This document shows, one piece after another, positions 29,401-37,300 of a DNA stretch of 45,380 nucleotides. Positions within the stretch are counted from its first letter, which is position 1. Every line of letters begins with the position of its first letter. A model generated the notes under the pieces. That model was not told the origin of the DNA and made no database searches. It saw only the letters and a program-made list of their open reading frames with translations. Origin of the DNA: a virus; the IMG/VR virus record IMGVR_UViG_3300021478_000006, positions 1-45,380 of that record; one strand, given 5' to 3'. A program made the position numbers and the translations under genes.

Positions 29401-29491
29401 GTTCGGTGCATTCTGGAAGATGCGTTCGGATTGAATTTAGGTTAGCGTCTCAATCCCCCTCATTCTTCCAGATGAGGGGTTCTTTTTATTT
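29401..29491 (+). ncRNA. structured leader or small RNA ending in a terminator
   Basis: About 90 nt between the promoter and the terminator. TCTGGAAGA at 29412-29420 is fully complementary to TCTTCCAGA at 29464-29472, which is the complete terminator loop plus one stem base. This would form a pseudoknot or an alternative structure that opens the terminator stem. It fits either a small stable RNA or an attenuator controlling the downstream genes. No known family recognised. Confidence 0.55.
29456..29491 (+). terminator. intrinsic terminator in leader
   Basis: Stem CCCCTCAT (29456-29463) and ATGAGGGG (29472-29479), loop TCTTCCAG, then TTCTTTTTATTT. Placed before the first gene of its unit, it would stop most transcription unless overridden. 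Confidence 0.75.
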
Positions 29492-29501
29492 ACTCGTATC
29501 A

Positions 29502-29711
29502 ATGAAGGAAATTAGTCGTCAACGGCGGTATCAGATTGAGCATAAAAAGCTCGGATTGTGCGTTCAATGCTCAAGTAATGCGGTCAACAACGGATTATGC
29601 CGAAAGCATCTAAAACGCGCACGGATTGATACGAGAAATTATCACCGCAAACGATTCGGCTGGAAACCAAAGCGCAAGAATGGCATGGGTCGGCCCATCC
29701 TTTACAAATAA
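29502..29711 (+). CDS. small basic Cys protein
   Basis: A 69-aa protein. CVQCSSNAVNNGLCRKHLKR gives a CxxC...CxxxH zinc site; the rest is basic (RFGWKPKRKNGMGR). ATG 29502 is chosen; an upstream GTG in frame would read through the terminator stem. No clear ribosome site. Probably a nucleic-acid-binding protein, perhaps acting on its leader. Confidence 0.55.
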   Translation: MKEISRQRRYQIEHKKLGLCVQCSSNAVNNGLCRKHLKRARIDTRNYHRKRFGWKPKRKNGMGRPILYK

Positions 29712-29731
29712 CCCCCGCTAGGAGATGAGAG

Positions 29732-29944
29732 ATGATTAACATAAACGAGCTTGTGCCAGTCGACAGTGTCAAGGCAGTTCAAGTCATCATCACGGCCAAT
29801 CAACGGCGCGGTAAAGGAACTGCTGATGATATTTGCCGCGTGGTTCATCAGATATGGACGATGGACGGTCAGCTTATATTTGAGATTGACCCTTGTCCTG
29901 ATTGTAAATCAGAAACCAACCAATCGAAAGGAGGGGTAGGATGA
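29732..29944 (+). CDS. hypothetical small protein
   Basis: A 70-aa protein with AGGAGATGAG upstream. Contains AVQVIITANQRRGKGTADDI and a CPDC pair near the end. The frame RRGKGTADDICRVVHQIWT followed by GQLIFEIDPCPDC suggests a small alpha/beta domain of unknown role. Confidence 0.52.
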   Translation: MININELVPVDSVKAVQVIITANQRRGKGTADDICRVVHQIWTMDGQLIFEIDPCPDCKSETNQSKGGVG

Positions 29945-30126
29945 AACTAACAAACAAATCACTTAATAGACGCATTGAACATTTGAAGTTCTGCATTAAC
30001 AAACATCGGAAAATAGCTGGTCAATGCTTAAAACGCTCTACTAGAACGGCGCATTTACAACAGGCGAATGAGGCAATAATATTGCTCAAGCAACTGCAAC
30101 ATGCCAACCCCCTGAACCAAGCTTGA
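29941..30126 (+). CDS. hypothetical small basic protein
   Basis: A 61-aa basic helical protein (NKSLNRRIEHLKFCINKHRK then RTAHLQQANEAIILLKQLQ). ATGA-coupled to the previous gene. Function unknown. Confidence 0.5.
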   Translation: MKLTNKSLNRRIEHLKFCINKHRKIAGQCLKRSTRTAHLQQANEAIILLKQLQHANPLNQA

Positions 30127-30146
30127 GTCAAGGGGAAAAGACCGTA

Positions 30147-30174
30147 TTGAAATATTGCGCTGGTGTGCTAATAT
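30147..30174 (+). promoter_or_regulatory. promoter, leaderless type
   Basis: TTGAAA (30147-30152), 16-bp spacer, TAATAT (30169-30174), then exactly 6 nt to ATG 30181. This supports the short membrane gene that follows. Confidence 0.5.
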
Positions 30175-30180
30175 TCCAGA

Positions 30181-30333
30181 ATGATTATCGAAGTTTTCTT
30201 CTGGATATTGTGGGGACTTTGCATCCTTGGGGTCATTGTGCCAATAAACGCAACATTCCAACGCGGTTGTGGTATCGTGCTTCTGGTACTTATTGGCATC
30301 CTCGGATACTGGCATCATAACCCGCTACATTAG
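30181..30333 (+). CDS. 50-aa two-helix membrane protein
   Basis: ATG 30181 to TAG 30331-30333. Two hydrophobic helices (FFWILWGLCILGVIVPI and GIVLLVLIGILGYW) are joined by a short NATFQRGC loop. Preceded by a promoter whose -10 ends 6 nt before the ATG. Size and topology fit a small holin-like or other inner-membrane protein. It was preferred over an overlapping 65-codon frame (TTG 30123 to 30320) that has no recognisable protein features. Confidence 0.55.
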   Translation: MIIEVFFWILWGLCILGVIVPINATFQRGCGIVLLVLIGILGYWHHNPLH

Positions 30334-30336
30334 CGC

Positions 30337-30894
30337 GTGAACTCTTTCGAGCAACAATACACTTTTCTGACGTTGAGGATGGATGTCCTCTTGGCAGAAT
30401 TAAAAGCCCTGCATCATCAAGAGGCGGAAAACAGGGATATTAAACACAGCCTCAAGGAACTATTAAAGATTATGACAAAAGTTGAAACAATTCTTGCCAA
30501 AACTTCCACGGACGTTGATACACTGATTGCGGTCGCATCTGGCACAACGGCCATCTCAGCACCCGCCGATGTGATTGCGGCTCAGGCATTGTCCGATAAA
30601 GTCGCTGCGGCCATCGGAAACACGCCAGTAATCGTTCTGACAGCGAAATCCAGTGCATTGCCGTTGACCGGCCCTTCGCCATTGAGCGTCCAATTCTCCA
30701 GCAAAGGGTCTGCCAACCCGGATGGCTCTGCCCTCGCGTTCTCTTGGACATTTGGTGACAATAGCGCGGTTGATACCACGCCTTCGCCCATTCACGTTTA
30801 CTCTGCTCCCGGCACCTATTCGGCCACTCTCGTAGTGACGAATCTTGCTGGTCAGCAGGCCACGGCCACGGTCATCACGATTGTAGCCTCGTAG
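30337..30894 (+). CDS. PKD-domain protein with helical N-terminus
   Basis: A 185-aa protein from GTG 30337. Residues about 1-65 are helical and charged (QQYTFLTLRMDVLLAELKAL; IKHSLKELLKIMTKVETILA). Residues about 98-183 are a PKD (Ig-like) domain with the signature FSWTFGDNS, then PIHVYSAPGTYSATLVVTN. PKD domains mediate carbohydrate or protein contact at cell or virion surfaces. No signal peptide is present, so it may be a virion or lysis-released protein. It ends just before a strong terminator. Confidence 0.75.
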   Translation: MNSFEQQYTFLTLRMDVLLAELKALHHQEAENRDIKHSLKELLKIMTKVETILAKTSTDVDTLIAVASGTTAISAPADVIAAQALSDKVAAAIGNTPVIVLTAKSSALPLTGPSPLSVQFSSKGSANPDGSALAFSWTFGDNSAVDTTPSPIHVYSAPGTYSATLVVTNLAGQQATATVITIVAS

Positions 30895-30914
30895 TCCTTA
30901 GCTGAGGAACCAAG

Positions 30915-30946
30915 CCCGTCCTGATTTTATTCAGGGCGGGTTTTTT
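30915..30946 (+). terminator. strong intrinsic terminator
   Basis: Stem CCCGTCCTGA (30915-30924) and TCAGGGCGGG (30931-30940, one U-G pair), loop TTTTAT, then six T. It ends the plus-strand unit. The stop codon of the convergent minus-strand gene lies in the T-run. Confidence 0.88.
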
Positions 30947-31172
30947 ATTTGGTCAGTGCAAGGAAAGCCAGTCCCTGAGGGCTTGCCGGGTCGATATTGG
31001 CCGCTTTAAGTTGTGCCAACATGCGGTCATAGGCGGTCTGGTTGGCCATGGCCGTAAGAGAGGCCCAATCCGCCGCCGTTGCATCGGCACCGCTTTGGGC
31101 CAAATCCCATATCTTTTGGGCCATTGGCCATCCGACCTGAATGATTAATTGTGCGATAGTTGCCCAAGGCAT
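30945..31172 (-). CDS. hypothetical small protein, last late gene
   Basis: A 75-aa Ala-rich helical protein (MPWATIAQLIIQVGWPMAQK, then ADWASLTAMANQTAYDRMLA). The amphipathic N-terminus may touch membrane. It lies at the end of the late operon next to membrane proteins and a lipoprotein. Unknown function. Confidence 0.55.
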   Translation of the reverse strand: MPWATIAQLIIQVGWPMAQKIWDLAQSGADATAADWASLTAMANQTAYDRMLAQLKAANIDPASPQGLAFLALTK

Positions 31173-31173
31173 A

Positions 31174-31497
31174 TTAGTGGTTTCCTGTTACGGTGGTTAT
31201 GAGGTTGATGACCTTTTCGCTGGCAATGACAAGATTGGTGGTAGCCAAAGCGTTTGTGTTTGCTTGTGCCACAACAATAGCCACTTGCATTGATGCCTCG
31301 AAATCATTAAAGGCATGGCTGATTGCCGGGACATTGTTCGTTGCCAAAGAGCCTTTGATGACAAGGGCCGTATAACTATCATAGGCCCCTGTAGTGGCCA
31401 CTTCCAGCCCCGTTAACGTCTTTTGAGCGATATTGACTTGGCTAGTCGAACAGCCTGCCAGAATCAATCCTAGAGCGATTATGGATATGAGTTTCAT
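31174..31497 (-). CDS. small lipoprotein
   Basis: A 107-aa protein with signal MKLISIIALGLILAGCSTS: lipobox LAGC with Cys at about 16. The mature part is helical and Asn/Ala/Thr-rich. Within a late cluster of membrane proteins it could be an outer-membrane spanin-like subunit, but it lacks the usual proline-rich segment. Coupled to the upstream gene by overlap. Confidence 0.6.
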   Translation of the reverse strand: MKLISIIALGLILAGCSTSQVNIAQKTLTGLEVATTGAYDSYTALVIKGSLATNNVPAISHAFNDFEASMQVAIVVAQANTNALATTNLVIASEKVINLITTVTGNH

Positions 31498-31817
31498 GGT
31501 ATTGTGGGGTCGTGAGTTGTGGGAATGATTGTTGAAGGTGTATTCGCTGCCATGGACGCGGTTGATGGCATGCCCGGTTTCTTAATAAACGTGGTATCGG
31601 CTTGATTCTTGGTAACGCCTTCATCCTTGGTAAGCGATGTTGCGGCATCCCCGGCGAACATCAACCCAAGTCCAGTGACAACGGCTATAAGACCAGTTGT
31701 TACGGTCGTTTCGTCCAGCGTCTTGTTTTTGTATCCGAACGCCAGATGCACCAATGCGCCGATGATGATGACCAGACCCGATGACGTGGTACGCCAGTTT
31801 GAGAATAAGTTTTGCAT
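31494..31817 (-). CDS. holin-like membrane protein
   Basis: A 107-aa protein with two transmembrane segments, SGLVIIIGALVHLAFGY (about 13-29) and VTTGLIAVVTGLGLMFAG (about 39-56), and a hydrophilic C-terminus (TTFIKKPGMPSTASMAANTP). A start NWRTTSSGLVIIIGAL is frequent in phage holin-like proteins. It is a reasonable holin candidate; no endolysin was recognised to confirm it. Confidence 0.6.
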   Translation of the reverse strand: MQNLFSNWRTTSSGLVIIIGALVHLAFGYKNKTLDETTVTTGLIAVVTGLGLMFAGDAATSLTKDEGVTKNQADTTFIKKPGMPSTASMAANTPSTIIPTTHDPTIP

Positions 31818-32126
31818 TTATGGTTCCTTTTCTTGTTTACCGAATCGAAAGTTACCCGGAGGCGGGGGTCGGTTCTTGAGATAATCCAGCACCGCTACCA
31901 CGGCAGAACCGTTCTCCTTGAGTTCATGAATCATAATTTCATCTGAGTCCAGACGCTTTACGCAATCCGCCTGCTTTTCCTCCATGCGCGACATTCTCAT
32001 GTTATTTGAGCCATAGAATATACCTGCTGACATAATCCACCCGATGCAAAGCAGAATGCTTCCGAAGCTCAATGTTGGCTCAAATCTTAGCTTGGGAATA
32101 TTCATAAACGATTTTGGATGTTTCAT
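31818..32126 (-). CDS. membrane-anchored coiled-coil protein
   Basis: A 102-aa protein. One membrane helix (FGSILLCIGWIMSAGIFYG, about 22-40) is followed by a charged coiled coil (RMSRMEEKQADCVKRLDSDE) and a proline-rich end (RPPPPGNF). The layout resembles an inner-membrane spanin, here tentative. Adjacent to the holin-like gene. Confidence 0.55.
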   Translation of the reverse strand: MKHPKSFMNIPKLRFEPTLSFGSILLCIGWIMSAGIFYGSNNMRMSRMEEKQADCVKRLDSDEIMIHELKENGSAVVAVLDYLKNRPPPPGNFRFGKQEKEP

Positions 32127-32422
32127 TATGGGGATTTGTTTCCACTATCAACGATAAGTTGTTTGGCCACATGACTATCATAGGCTTTCTTGGCCTCATT
32201 CGCAAGACTTATATCCTGCGGGTCTTCGCTCAGGTCGGCATACCGTTTCAAGGCTGTCCAAGTCAAAAGCAACTGTGTTCCCATGGCGGAATTGACCAGC
32301 GTATGCGTGTCGTTAATCTTCTTGGTATTTTTGAACTGCTGATACTTGAACCATCCCAACATCAATGGAACCACGCCAAGAATTATTACGTCCTTTAAAA
32401 ATGGCAAAATCTGTTGGTTCAT
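32126..32422 (-). CDS. membrane-anchored helical protein
   Basis: A 98-aa protein. An N-terminal membrane helix (DVIILGVVPLMLGWFKYQQF) precedes a soluble helical region (TLVNSAMGTQLLLTWTALKR). Function unknown. The last base overlaps the next gene. Confidence 0.55.
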   Translation of the reverse strand: MNQQILPFLKDVIILGVVPLMLGWFKYQQFKNTKKINDTHTLVNSAMGTQLLLTWTALKRYADLSEDPQDISLANEAKKAYDSHVAKQLIVDSGNKSP

Positions 32423-32631
32423 GAAACTGGTTTCCCCTTGTCATCCTCATATCCTAGAGCGGCCACTCGCAGGTGTATTACCGTCTCCTTGTCCATTCGG
32501 TCTCGAACCTTTTCCACGAATAAATAGCGATTGCACAATTGCGCGAACATGATGCATTCCTTTTGATTGCCTTTGTCCGGAGATATGACAATGCACGGCT
32601 CAAGGTCATCGTTTTTAAATATCGCTTTCAT
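32419..32631 (-). CDS. hypothetical small protein
   Basis: A 70-aa acidic protein (KAIFKNDDLEPCIVISPDKG; VEKVRDRMDKETVIHLRVAA). ATGA overlaps on both sides couple it to the spike gene and to the following membrane gene. Unknown function. Confidence 0.55.
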   Translation of the reverse strand: MKAIFKNDDLEPCIVISPDKGNQKECIMFAQLCNRYLFVEKVRDRMDKETVIHLRVAALGYEDDKGKPVS

Positions 32632-34331
32632 CGAAATATCACTCCAAATATGGGACTTGAATTTGTAGGGTCGTTGAAGGTGTTGTTAGAAAACCGCCAT
32701 CCGGCCGGAATGTTTGTAATGCTTATCGATGCGACATTGGTGGGTTCAAAGCCGGGCCATGGACAATTTCCAAACCATGATGGCTTGGAGCCATAATAAT
32801 AACTGTTCTGAGGCATATGGTCAGAAATGCCAGCATCATAAACCACCACATTGCTCAGATAATTGTAATTGTCATGCATGATGGCGGTTGAAATCACATT
32901 CGGGTCATATTGGTCTAGGAAAACATTGGTGTCATAGCTACTGCTTCCTATGAATGGATAACCCATTCTATAAATGGTATTGCTTCCAAAATTTGCGTTG
33001 GTTGGAAGATAGTTGCCCCATGTTATTCCACTCTTTCCAAGGACATTGGCGACTATATTATTGCTGAATGAATGGGAATCCGGCGACACGCATGCCCTCT
33101 GCGCTGTGATTACGTTGGTATCCTCATTACCAGACCACCAGTTTCGGAATAACGTGTTTAGAGCGCAGGAGCCGAAGTAAAAGTCCGACTGCCATTTCTG
33201 GCCAACATTGCCTTCATAAAGGTTAAACATGGGAAACCCTATATGATTGGCTGATATAGCGGGTGAGCTATAGTCCCCGTTCATCTCATTTCCAATGTAA
33301 TTGTAGGATATTACGCTGCCACAAGTGCTTGAGTTAATCTGATAGGGCGCATTCAAATGGTCTAGCACATTGTTCTCCAGCAACAGGAATGAAGACTTCT
33401 GCGCTATGACAGAGTTGTCGGTATAAAACTGGTCGTTTCTTACATTTCTTATATCGCAATGCGTCATCTGGCATTGAACGCTAGCATAAAAGAAAATAGG
33501 GTCGCTTACCGTCCTCTGTGTTTCGACATGGTCAACCCAAGATTGCTGTGACGATTGGAAATAAATAAACTGGCCCATGCCTCCGCTATCATTGGTTATC
33601 GTGAATCCCTCAAACCCAACAAGTTTTGCCTTCTCATTGAAAAATACCTTCTGTATTTGAGGCGTTCGGGTGAACGATGCGATTAATGGAGGCCAGAACG
33701 TTATAGATGTTCCTGAAACGGCGGTGACCCTTACAGCCTGAGACATTATTCGCGCATTGGGATTGTCAACGTTCGTATTGCCGCCGTTCTGTGAACCAAC
33801 CGAAATAACAAATACCCCGTCATCCAGTTGGTTAATCATTCCTATATCGTCAACATTGAAATCCTGATTCAGTCCAACGGTTATATTAGATGAGCCTAAA
33901 GTCGCACCTGACAGAATGCTTTCGATTTCCTCAATATCAGCCCCTCCAACCCGGAAACCGCCAATATCGCCAGTATGAACATGGAATATGGTCTTTTCCT
34001 CGCCATCCCCACGCAATGTCCATTGGTGGGGAAGTGATATTCCCACGCTGGACGCCATTCGATAGGTTGCGGTCGGAGCATACACAACCTGACCATTCGG
34101 ACAATCGGTAAGAGCCTGCAATATCTTACCTGAATCATCCGTTGAATCATCCCCTGCACAATGATAAAGCGTGTTGGTTGTGGTAAGAAGATTGACGAAT
34201 ATGGTGTTCCTAGTCGTAATTCCACCGGGAACGCCAGCCAATGACCAGTTGGCTGTTCTGGCCACAGGAATAATATCCGATTGTCCCATACAACTGAGGC
34301 AACAGAATAGAAATATGGCGCAGAGTTTCAT
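32628..34331 (-). CDS. pectate-lyase-like beta-helix spike protein with signal peptide
   Basis: A 567-aa protein starting at ATG 34329-34331, which overlaps the fibre stop. Residues 1-17 (MKLCAIFLFCCLSCMGQ) look like a Sec signal peptide. DDSTDDSGKILQALTDCPNG then TYRMASSVGISLPHQWTLRG is the start of a pectate-lyase/GH28-type right-handed beta-helix, followed by many short strand repeats. Such folds are typical of tailspikes that bind or cut polysaccharide. A signal peptide is unexpected for a virion protein, so a secreted depolymerase is also possible. Confidence 0.7.
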   Translation of the reverse strand: MKLCAIFLFCCLSCMGQSDIIPVARTANWSLAGVPGGITTRNTIFVNLLTTTNTLYHCAGDDSTDDSGKILQALTDCPNGQVVYAPTATYRMASSVGISLPHQWTLRGDGEEKTIFHVHTGDIGGFRVGGADIEEIESILSGATLGSSNITVGLNQDFNVDDIGMINQLDDGVFVISVGSQNGGNTNVDNPNARIMSQAVRVTAVSGTSITFWPPLIASFTRTPQIQKVFFNEKAKLVGFEGFTITNDSGGMGQFIYFQSSQQSWVDHVETQRTVSDPIFFYASVQCQMTHCDIRNVRNDQFYTDNSVIAQKSSFLLLENNVLDHLNAPYQINSSTCGSVISYNYIGNEMNGDYSSPAISANHIGFPMFNLYEGNVGQKWQSDFYFGSCALNTLFRNWWSGNEDTNVITAQRACVSPDSHSFSNNIVANVLGKSGITWGNYLPTNANFGSNTIYRMGYPFIGSSSYDTNVFLDQYDPNVISTAIMHDNYNYLSNVVVYDAGISDHMPQNSYYYGSKPSWFGNCPWPGFEPTNVASISITNIPAGWRFSNNTFNDPTNSSPIFGVIFR

Positions 34332-37300
34332 TATTCGACATGAAAAGTTCCAGACAATCCAGAAGCCGCCGTAATAGATGCTCCAGCTTGCATGTGAATA
34401 CATTGAGAATCGTTAACCAAAGTTGTATTGGTAAAATACGCAGCTCCTGAACCGTCAAAATTGGTATAGGTAACTGCCGTGCCTTTTACGTAAGCATAAC
34501 CATTAACCCCAGTGGAATTTGTATATCCAGTTGAGGTTATTTGCGCGGTAGTAGTAGCTGTTGTTTTTAATCCCGTTGTGGCTGTTACCTTTAATGCCGT
34601 TACTAGATTTCCAGAATTATCAAGAGTCATTAATGCCGTGTTGTTTGCCTGATTGTTCCACTGAAACCCATTTGCGCCTGCGCCGGAAAAGGTAAATGGA
34701 GCGGCGGCATTTAGAAAAATAGATGGCCCGGCAACTGCTCCTAGTGTTAAAACGGAGCCACTTCCGGCTACAAAAGTATTCTGGCCAGTAAACGCATTAT
34801 TTGCGTTTATTAGCGGCACATTTGCGCTCAGTTGGGCGTCTTTAATTGAAATTCCGTTGGTGCTTCCTTGCGACAATTGGACAACGATGTTCGTTGTTCC
34901 GTTTGTAACAAAAACGTAAGAATTGCTCAACCCATAAGGGTTTTGAGGAAAAAGAACCGCACAATTAGACGAGTTTGTAAAGGTCAATGCCGCGAAGTTG
35001 GTTATATTCCACCCCATCATGCAGTTGTTAAAAGAAAGACCCTGAGAGTTTGTTACAAACATGTTCGGAGGTAAGAAAGCACAACTCGAAAACATTGCAC
35101 CAAAAGAATTATTGCTACAAGTGAGGGCGAAACTTCCGCCGTGATTAAACGCACAGGCTGAAAAACTGCAATGTCCTGGGTTGCCGCCGCCGGTTCCATC
35201 TAAACACAAGTCTGTTCCGTTGTTTCTTGAGAAATTACAGGACGAGAAAGTATTGTTGCCTCCGAATTCAATGCATCCGAAATGGTTTTCCGTGCATTGC
35301 ATGCCCGTAAAAGATATATATTCCGCGCCACCATCAACTTTCAAACCAGTCCAATTAAATTCCATCTGGCAATCATTTATTTTAGCGAGAGGGTCAACAT
35401 TTGCACCAACAGAGAACACTTCCATTCCTTTTCCGAAGCCATGAATATAAAGTCCCCTGACACACCAGTTAGGTTGGGCGGCATTCTGAACATAAATGCC
35501 CGTGCGCCCATCATCTGAACCGGGAATTGTGAGTGTATTTCCGCCGTCAATTTCCAATCCGCTGATTGAAATGTTAGTAGAAGTAGAATCCAGCGTTATC
35601 CCGACTCCAGACGACCCAGATGAAAATAAAAGCTTTGAACCTATCATTCCGAATAGCATTTCGTTCGTGAACATCGTGAATGGAGACACCTTGTAGGTTT
35701 TCATAGGCAACATCACAGGCAAACCGAGTTGTGCTCCGGCCCATAAAGCATTCGTGATGGCGGTGGTGTCGTCAGTTACGCCATTGCCAACAGCGTTGTA
35801 TGGGGTCTTGGTTGCATCTAACCAAGCACCGGCAGCGTTTGTTAATCCAGAGGCATTTCCAGTGGAATTGCCAGTACCTCCTGATATTAAAGGTATTACT
35901 GATATACTGGAAAACCCACCACCCGTTGCCGCGTTGCTAGCGAACAGGAATGCGCCATCAGAGGGTTGAGTGATATTGGATAACACACCGGCATTTCCGA
36001 CATAAACAAGTCGGTTAGTGGTGAGGCTGGTATCAATCAAAGCTCCCGTTGTTGTCTTATTTGTTGAGGAAACGTTTCCATTGGCATCGACTACAAGAAT
36101 ATTTCCAGCATGATTGGTATTAAACAGATATTGAAGATTGTTGGTAATAACTGTGTTGTTCTCAAAAGAAGTCCCGCTTACATTCAGATTTGTGGCCGTG
36201 AAATAGACTGGAGTATTGAATACGTTGCTGGTTCCACCAAAAGTATTCTGACCGTTCAATCTTGGAATATTGGTTGATAGAGATGAATCTGATATTCCGC
36301 CATCGATATTTGCCGTTCCATGGACATTCAGGGCATAAGAACCGGGATTATTGGTATTGATTCCGACACCATTTCCGGCATGGATAAGAAACTGATTTGT
36401 CGATGTGGTGGAGAATATATTACTGCTATCATTCCATACGAATGAGTTTGTATTGGTAACGTTCGCATTCTCCCCCGCCGCAATCGAAAAGTCGGCGTTG
36501 CTGATATAATTTGTTCCACCGCCAAGAATGGACGAATAATTGGCATTAGTTATGGCGTTATTCAATCCACCATTAATAATATCCCAACGATATGGGCCAC
36601 CACTGGATACCGAAGAAGTGATGATATTAGATTCGCCGCCAGCTATAACCGATTCATCAACAAAAGCCTTCCCCGCAGTTCCAAAAGAGTTGTTCTGTCC
36701 TCCGGCTATTACATCTTGGTCGGATGCATTTATCATGGAATTAATCTCACCGGACAATATCCCTGAGAACACGATGGTATTATCCATGGAGTTATCAATA
36801 TTACCGGCAAGGAAGTTCTCAGCAGGAACACCACCGCCTGAATAGAAATGGCCTCCAGTGGTAACGCCAGCATTACCAGCCTCGAAAGTTGCCGATGTAT
36901 TTACGGTTAGGCTGGTTCCAACCGTTGCCGATGAAGCATTGGCCATGACACCAGCCGATGATACTGAAAACTCGCCGATACCACTGGAATTGGTTATGCT
37001 GATTGCATTTCCTCCAGTCGAAAGCATGTTCAGTGTGCCGTTGATTCTGGCATTGTTTGAAGCTATGACTGAACCACCGGAAAGAATGTTCGATGCCGCA
37101 TAAATATTGCTTCCTCCGGGAAGATTAAGATTGCCCACGGCAAGACCGCCTTGTGCTCCAACGGCCAATAATGGATTGGATGCGCTATCCTGAATCTGTA
37201 GAAGGTTGGTTTTGTTCGCGGCAATACTAGTAATGGACAATCCGACCGTATTAGTGGCCGACTGGGTAATGCTGGTATTGGTTCCGAGTCCATTCAGATT

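Noticed and set aside
30123-30320. 65-aa frame from TTG 30123
   Set aside because: TTG start, no recognisable features, and it overlaps a promoter and a better membrane-protein frame at 30181.
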